The notes under the pieces: model-generated | The model's input: only the letters and a program-made list of their open reading frames with translations | Database searches by the model: none | Told to the model about the DNA's origin: nothing | Assembly: GCA_022497145.1 (NCBI GenBank) | Contig: MU385857.1 | Location: 186,001-250,000 of the forward strand | DNA from: Rostrohypoxylon terebratum | Taxonomy: Eukaryota; Ascomycota; Sordariomycetes; Xylariales; Hypoxylaceae | DNA length: 64,000 bases | Direction: 5' to 3' | Position numbers and translations under genes: made by a program | Shown: one piece after another, positions 58,206 to 64,000 of the stretch | Numbering within the stretch: position 1 is the first letter of the stretch | Layout: each line of letters opens with the position of its first letter

Positions 58206-61035
58206 TCAGAATCCCAGTGATAAGTCAACCTTATCTCGAATTTGGTCTAAACGAAGGGATCAGCCACAGTTGGTATCTTTATAAGGGGGAAATAATTTCA
58301 TCTTACCTCTCATTCCACCCAAGGCCTCGAAGGCTGTCGCATAATTCTCAAGTGTTACCAATATGGATACTAGTCCTTGCTGAAGGCGATCGCGGAGATT
58401 ATCCACTAAGGCACCAGCCTCACCGTTCGAAGTAGGGTACATCGTCTCAGTCCTGTCCTTAACCATGAGCAATGCGTAACTGCACTGCATCGCGCAACAG
58501 GCGAAAGACGGCATTGTCCGTGGCGTGATCAGCGTAGAAGATGGCCCCAGGTAGCATGGAGCGTCGCAAAGTAACCCAGTAGGGTTCGGGTAGGGCATGG
58601 AATCGAATGCCTGGGCGATATTTAAGGCGGATTTTAGACATATCTTCGACGAGTGGTGAGTCGAAAACGGGAATGGTTGGACAGGTGCTGGCTGGTAACT
58701 GAAGCCACACGAATCTACGTTGGGTGTAGATCGGCTAGAAAGCGTAGGTGATGCGGATCCTCCAGATGGGCTCGAGTGAGAAGACGGAGTACCGCCCATG
58801 GAGGGCGTATTGCCCATGTTAGTACAACATGATTGCAGTTGGGTCACGCTTTCCGGGCTATCAGCCATACTCGTACTCCTCTCATTTGTGCTCTTTAAAT
58901 CGCAATGCTTCCCTGAAAACACGGCGAGATCGAAGAAAGCGCAGTATCGGTGGACTTTAATTCGAGCACTGAGTGTAGACGTTAGCTCATGCTAGGTTAA
59001 AATCTTAAGGGTGGGAAATACCTGTTTAGCTTGATGCGCGAAATGCATCGCAACGATTGTGATAGGACGATTTCCGTTCTATCAACTGGTTGCGTCAAAG
59101 GACAGTTCAGCATCCATGTCTCAGATTTGGCGATAAGAGGCTCCAGTACGCGTTCTAGTTCTCGCATCCTATTATAGATGCGAGTCATGTCTGATTGCTC
59201 TTTTCTAGCTTTGTTGAAGTCGATGACAAATTGGGTCGCGGCAAGAATAGCTTGCTGGGCCTGTACAAACAGAGACCATGCCTATCTATGGTTAGATGAG
59301 AAGTCAAATCTATATAAGAAAGGAGTCTTACATCCGGATCAGCCTTAATGGTAGGATACTTGGCATTGAAGCTAGATGAGAAGACGTCAAGCGTCGGGGG
59401 CTAGCAAATATCAGCAAAGGGTCAAGCCACTCGTCCGGATAATAAAGATACATACCGTATTGCTAACAATTGACCCCTGACAGACACAGATATAGGTCAT
59501 CCACCACGTGCGACGTCGTGCTTCTGTATATTCGTCTTCGATGTCGCTGTGTGTGTGGAGGTTCAGTGACATGGCGGACATGAGAGCAGCGCCAACCCTG
59601 GCCCGCATCTTCTTCAAGTTTCCACGTTGCGCATATTCGTAAACGCTTAGAAGATCGAGGGCGATAACGCTTTCCAGTTCATGAGGAACTAGTGGGTGGA
59701 ACTTCTCTCGGAAAATCTCATCGTCGGAATCATCTAGAGCCTTTGGTGGCTCTATCGAAGATTCTGGCCTTTCTGTCTCGGCCTCGATACTCTCTAATGC
59801 TGCCTTGGCATGGAATTGCGAATAAGCCCGCCTCCAGCGGATAGACTCTGGCTCTAGTGGGTTGGGATCCTGAGGACAAGGTATGAGAGCCAAGATCGCA
59901 GAGATCGCCAAAGCGATGGCGGAAGATGGCTCCTCAAATTTCGCCCTCTCATTTTCGTAGAGAGGTGTGACTTGGTCAGGTGCCACCGCCGTTTCTGGCG
60001 GTGGTAAAATAGGGAAATAAGGATGGATCCAGATATAGTAGGCATTTAAACTGAGAGGTGGTCAGTCAAGGGGGTGGGGGGATGAAAGATTTGGCGAAAC
60101 ATCTTACATAGCTTGATCATTTCCTCCGTAAGTCCTGACCATGGGAACCTTAATGTTGGGAGTGAGGGTATCTGCCAGAACATCTTGAAATAAATTATCA
60201 TAGATAGCATCGCTGTCTTTCCATAAATCAGCTAGGGGCTTGAGACCAGCGCCGGGTTCTATGTAGTTCTGGATAAGAAGCGCTACCCCTTTAGTTAGCA
60301 ACTATCTAGTATGTTTATCTGTTAAATGACATTTTACTGATGACTTACTATCCTGGGGGATCTCTTCTTGTTGGGTAGGAAGTGATATGGCGAGGTCTTG
60401 ATAATCTGACATCGGTCGGGCCTTCTTGCGAATGCGTGGCCCTCCTCTCCTACTAGGTTTATAGACGCATTCGCGGTCCTTTGTCAGGCACTAGAGTAAT
60501 TGAACTAGTTAGAAAATCTCCATATTTTCTATATTTTCTTGAATATTGTTATCTTCTCCTTCTTATTTTCTTTATTTTTTTTAGTATGCTAAGGAGAAGC
60601 GAACTAAGGAACAATAGTAACGTCAGAGGTTCTGCGTACACTTGCGCATGGATTTTCGCCATTGCATCTCGTCCTCGATGCGCGGCTTCAAATAGGAGTT
60701 AAGTTAGCCCATGCTGTCTTCATGTGGTTGGTAGGTTTTTAAGATCTTAATCAATTCGATAGACACAAGAGACATAGCAGACTAGTAAGGGGTCGAGGCG
60801 CAAAAGGGAGCGCGAAAGGAGCAAAGTGCGCAAACCAAACCGAGAAAAAAAAATAAGTAAAATAAGTGCGCAGGCAATCTCGGGCGTTTGCGACGTACCA
60901 AGATAGACAAGCATTTTTGACGGGAGGAATCGCAAACTTCTTCCTTGGTGCGGGAGGTTGGGTGGTTAATCTCTGGGCTTGGGACCCATTCAGCCCATTG
61001 AGCCCATTCTGGCCATCTCCCTCAGACATCGTCAT
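58206..61035 (-). CDS. Zn2Cys6 (GAL4-type) fungal transcription factor
   Basis: Nine exons: 61035-60899, 60685-60640, 60490-60349, 60288-60108, 60050-59456, 59400-59332, 59281-59022, 58968-58307 and 58246-58206, giving 710 aa. The binuclear cluster C-x2-C-x6-C-x5-C-x2-C-x6-C (Cys43, 46, 53, 59, 62, 69) is assembled across exons 1-3 (NACLS / CRASRTRCNGENPCAS / CLTKDREC). A basic linker follows (KPSRRGGPRIRKKARP). The middle-homology region has NAYYIWIHPYFPILPP, then LDLLSVYEYAQRGN, GAALMSAMSLNLHTHSDIED and RRRTWWMTYICVC, typical of fungal-specific regulators. A Ser/Pro-rich stretch and a C-terminal helical part (CCAMQCSYALLMVKDRTE) end the protein. It is a nuclear DNA-binding regulator with unknown targets. 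The last 14-codon exon is inferred from splice sites only. Confidence 0.88.
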
Positions 61036-63778
61036 TGCGTTTATGGCGTTACTGCCGTGCGTATATTGCGTATGTGGTTATGGTTATTTTGGACCTAACC
61101 CGAGTTGATCTCTTTTCATAAAGGGGACCCGGTAAGAAAGGTTAGGGTGCAGTTAGTGCAGTTGTACGGTTGGCGGTTGGTGCAGTTAGGTAATTGAATC
61201 TTTAAATCAAGATTGAAAAAGGGTTTAGTAGAGCCGCCTGTGGCCTTTTTGGTAAAAAGTTGGCTGTGGATTGGCAAATTGGGGCAGGTTGTTAGTGGAT
61301 TGGTGTGGTGGATATTGGCGGTGGTGGGCGGTAGTGGGCGGTAGTGGGCGATGGAGAGAAAGTGGAGTCAGATTGTCAAAAAAAAGGAGATCGGATCATA
61401 CGGGCGCCACCTATCGCTTCTTAATCCAGCGGAGAGAGCGGGGTAATGACAAGTCTACAAGATAAAAATAAAAATAAAAATAAAAAAAACTCGGTCTCCT
61501 ACTGTATGTCTAGACGCATGTCTGGATGTGTGGATGCGGGCGATGAGAAGAAAAAGGAAAATCTTCTAATTTAGGTAGGGATGTGGTTTTGGCGTTCCGA
61601 CGGGGGCTTATGGGTTTATGGGATTTATGGTTTTTTTTTTTCATATGAAGGAGGGCGTCCAGGGCGTTGAATTGGTTGGCAGACAACTCAGCCAGTCCTG
61701 CAAGCTCTGCAGTCCTCGACCGTCCACTGGGGTATCATGGTTTATCATGAGACATTTGCATCCAGGCTACATGGGCTACAAATGGCTACAATGGACGGTC
61801 CCAAGGTTGCTGATAAGATCTATCATTTTTTCCCTCCCTCCTTGTAGTACCGGCACTATGTGTACAAATTGATGTAATATGAGCATGTATATGAGCATGT
61901 ATTTTTGTATTTTTGTATTGATGAAAGTATCTTTTGAAGGAGGCAGGGAGGGTAGCAGGGTAGCAGGGTAGCAGTGCCACCGTGGTGGCTCTTTCGATGC
62001 CCAGGTGGTCCCTTCTCTCCGTGTCTTGGTGTCTTGGTGGCTTTCTACATGTAGGTAAGCAACCGGGCAATTGAGTTCAATTGATCTAATTGCTGAGACA
62101 GGTCGTATCAAGTGCCATGTTAAGGTGTGTACGGCGCAGTGAGAAACTGCAGATGCCATTCGTTAACGTTTATATGAACCATCTCACCGGATCGCTAACC
62201 CTTGCTAACAAATGCATCGAAGGTCATTTTAAGTCCGGGCCCTTCCGCTTAAACCAATGTAACAATTTGAACTTTTGGAACTTTGTAGCCACGCAATCAA
62301 TCTCTTCACGTTCATCGTTGATCGTTGCTCAGATGTAATTAGGTACATATACGAAGTATTATGTGTATTAAAATTATATGTATACTAGGTATGTACCTAT
62401 CTACCATAGTAGTAGCATGTAGGATGTATGTAGTATCCATGGACCATGGATCGTTTCCAAGTTGTACTAGGTATATACCTACCTACTAGGTAGGTACTTG
62501 TATATGCACATGTGGTAGGTATATGTGGTATTGGTATGGATCGTTGTTTCCAGCCCCTTTCGCCGACTATCTGCTACCTTGCTACCTGCTTAGGGCAGCT
62601 ACTACTGTATTGTACATACTGCGTACATGCTGCGTACATACCCAGCAGCTTGGAGCTTTTCCCGATTTCGATTTCGATTTCGAATGTTCTCACTCGTTGC
62701 AGGTGCAGATTACAATCAGTAGGGTAGGTACGTAGGCTGGTAGGTAGGTCTACACCTGGTAGGTATTCCCGGTTCTCTTCCGCATCCGAGAACCATCCCC
62801 ATTTCGATGCAACCGCCCCTGCCAAAAAAGCCACGATCCTCTTCGATTGGGTAATCGACAACACGTCATTTCTGACATTCTCGTATGTTTTGCGGATATA
62901 AAGAATCCATTCGAAAAATCAATGTAAGCGCGGCGACATGGGAGTCGACGGGATTCCGTCCTGTGGCGTTCAAATCTTGAATACTACTCGTCGACTCGGC
63001 CATTCAAAGTAGCTCGAGTCTCTCGAGTCGTTCAATCGCTCAATCGCTCAAATCTCGACCCGTTCGTTATCTTATTACCTAGTACCAATTACCACATTAC
63101 TACCTATTACATATACATACTCTAGTCTCTAGCAACGATAACCTACCAGCCTACCTGGCCAAAAGAAGACACACGACAGATCCAGGTAAAAAGATCAGGA
63201 AAAAAAAAGGATCACAAAGATCGATAAATATAAATATTAGAATATTATATGGTATATGAATGAAAGAATCTATTAATTGCCTCCCGATCGTCGCCACCGC
63301 TCAACTCGACTCGTACTCATTCGTTCATCTATTGGGGTATAATGAAACGCTGAAACAATATAGCAACCTGTCACCATGCTTCCCATCTATACCTAGGTAA
63401 GTTGAGGCTGCATGGCCCTATTACATCGCGTAACACTACTACTCCCCCAGCTCCCCTCTCAACGCCCTCAGTACCGTAACCAGAACGAACCCGCCAAGGC
63501 CCTGTCCAAAGATACGCAGCTCCTCAAGACCCAGAATAACCATTGCCTGTCACAGAATCGGCCCCCAGAAATATAGTTCTGATTCATGCTATTTCTGGCG
63601 AAATCGGAAGAGTGGAAAGGACTCCGCCTCCGGGTGGGTAATTGAGAGAAAAAAAAGAGAAAAATGTGAGAACTGACGACAAATCCTTCCCAGTTACCTA
63701 ATGGGTCGATTTTATAGCCAAGGACAGAAACGATGTTCATGCGCGCGTGCCAACATTGCATCGCTTTCACGATTCCCT
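61036..63778. other. 2.7 kb gene-poor intergenic region
   Basis: No gene seen. Local features are an (AAAAT)n microsatellite at 61461-61489, GGCGGTAGTGGGCGGTAGTGGGCG at about 61327-61350, and ATGAGCATGTAT/TTTTGTAT repeats at 61875-61919. GGTAGCAGGGTAGCAG occurs near 61950-61970, a dense TACCTA/TAGGTA block at 62341-62545, and a GATTTC triplet repeat at about 62666-62683. Confidence 0.5.
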
Positions 63779-64000
63779 CTAGAAACGGCTTTGGGGGCCG
63801 CCTCCCCTGACGGACGCTGTCGACCATGGGTCAGTGTTTGTTAGAGGACTGATAGGTTCTATCGGGCCAATATAGTCCACAGACGCAGGGCTAACCCCTC
63901 TCGAATCATCTACGGGTGGAAGTCCACCAGCTACCGTCGGGGCACCCCTCGAGTGGCCGCCCGTATCGATCGGCGATGATCGCGTAGCCGACCTATGCGG
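63779..64000 (-). CDS. C-terminal end of an unidentified gene running off the right edge
   Basis: From the right edge the minus-strand frame beginning at base 64000 is open for 73 codons to a TAG at 63781-63779. The encoded tail (IDTGGHSRGAPTVAGGLPPV; DYIGPIEPISPLTNTDPW; ending GGGPQSRF) is Ser/Pro/Gly-rich. It looks like a disordered protein C terminus rather than random sequence. No family is recognisable from this part. An intron inside it is possible, since another minus-strand frame is open at 63827-63468. Confidence 0.45.
   Translation of the reverse strand, partial: PHRSATRSSPIDTGGHSRGAPTVAGGLPPVDDSRGVSPASVDYIGPIEPISPLTNTDPWSTASVRGGGPQSRF

Noticed and set aside
1..64000. tRNA genes, rRNA, CRISPR arrays and thiamine-type riboswitches
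   Set aside because: No B-box (GGTTCGANTCC) with a matching A-box, no regularly spaced direct repeats, and no conserved riboswitch core were found by eye in the spacers; a covariance-model scan would be decisive.

Overview
This window is nuclear DNA of a filamentous ascomycete (Pezizomycotina). The genes carry short spliceosomal introns, mostly 50-130 nt, with GTRAGT-type donors, CTAAC/CTAAT/CTGAT branch points and YAG acceptors. The gene set is typical of filamentous fungi: a PRC2 subunit, chitin synthase, assimilatory nitrate reductase, a Zn2Cys6 regulator, a SUR7/PalI protein and secreted cupredoxin and RNase-T1-like proteins. Long intergenic stretches are rich in self-complementary TAGGTA/TACCTA runs, which I have seen associated with Sordariomycetes, possibly Xylariales; the exact lineage is inference.

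Layout, left to right. (1) 1-519: the first 101 codons of an EED/ESC WD40 Polycomb subunit (minus strand), followed by a 6.7 kb gene desert. (2) 7272-15524: a two-PAS-domain regulator, a Yip4/YIPF6 Golgi protein, a probable Pol I factor Rrn11 and the complex I 29.9 kDa subunit. (3) 16872-25862: a large FAD-linked aldonolactone-oxidase-like enzyme, a 375 bp MITE with 39 bp perfect terminal inverted repeats, a BAR-domain protein and a chitin synthase, followed by a 5 kb desert. (4) 30871-40382: the NMD factor UPF2 and nitrate reductase. Upstream of nitrate reductase lies a GATA-site cluster with a perfect NIT4/NirA-type palindrome. (5) 42011-48475: a RanBP1-domain nucleoporin-like protein whose stop codon is followed in frame by a second coding stretch, then the RecQ4-type helicase Hrq1. 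(6) 48908-61035: a secreted RNase-T1-like protein lacking the catalytic Glu, a secreted double-cupredoxin/Rds1-like protein, a SUR7/PalI protein, a tail-anchored Ser/Gln-rich protein and a nine-exon Zn2Cys6 transcription factor. (7) The right edge holds the C-terminal end of one more minus-strand gene.

Most genes are unlinked housekeeping functions (chromatin, transcription, nuclear transport, RNA surveillance, respiration, trafficking, cell wall). There is no biosynthetic gene cluster, CRISPR array, or recognised tRNA/rRNA. The most unusual items are the TAG stop of the RanBP1 gene that could double as a 3' splice site, the degenerate secreted RNase, the cupredoxin-cupredoxin-Rds1 fusion, the MITE and the compact nitrogen-control module. 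Exon structures were worked out by hand from splice signals, reading phase and family similarity; no alignment or search was run.
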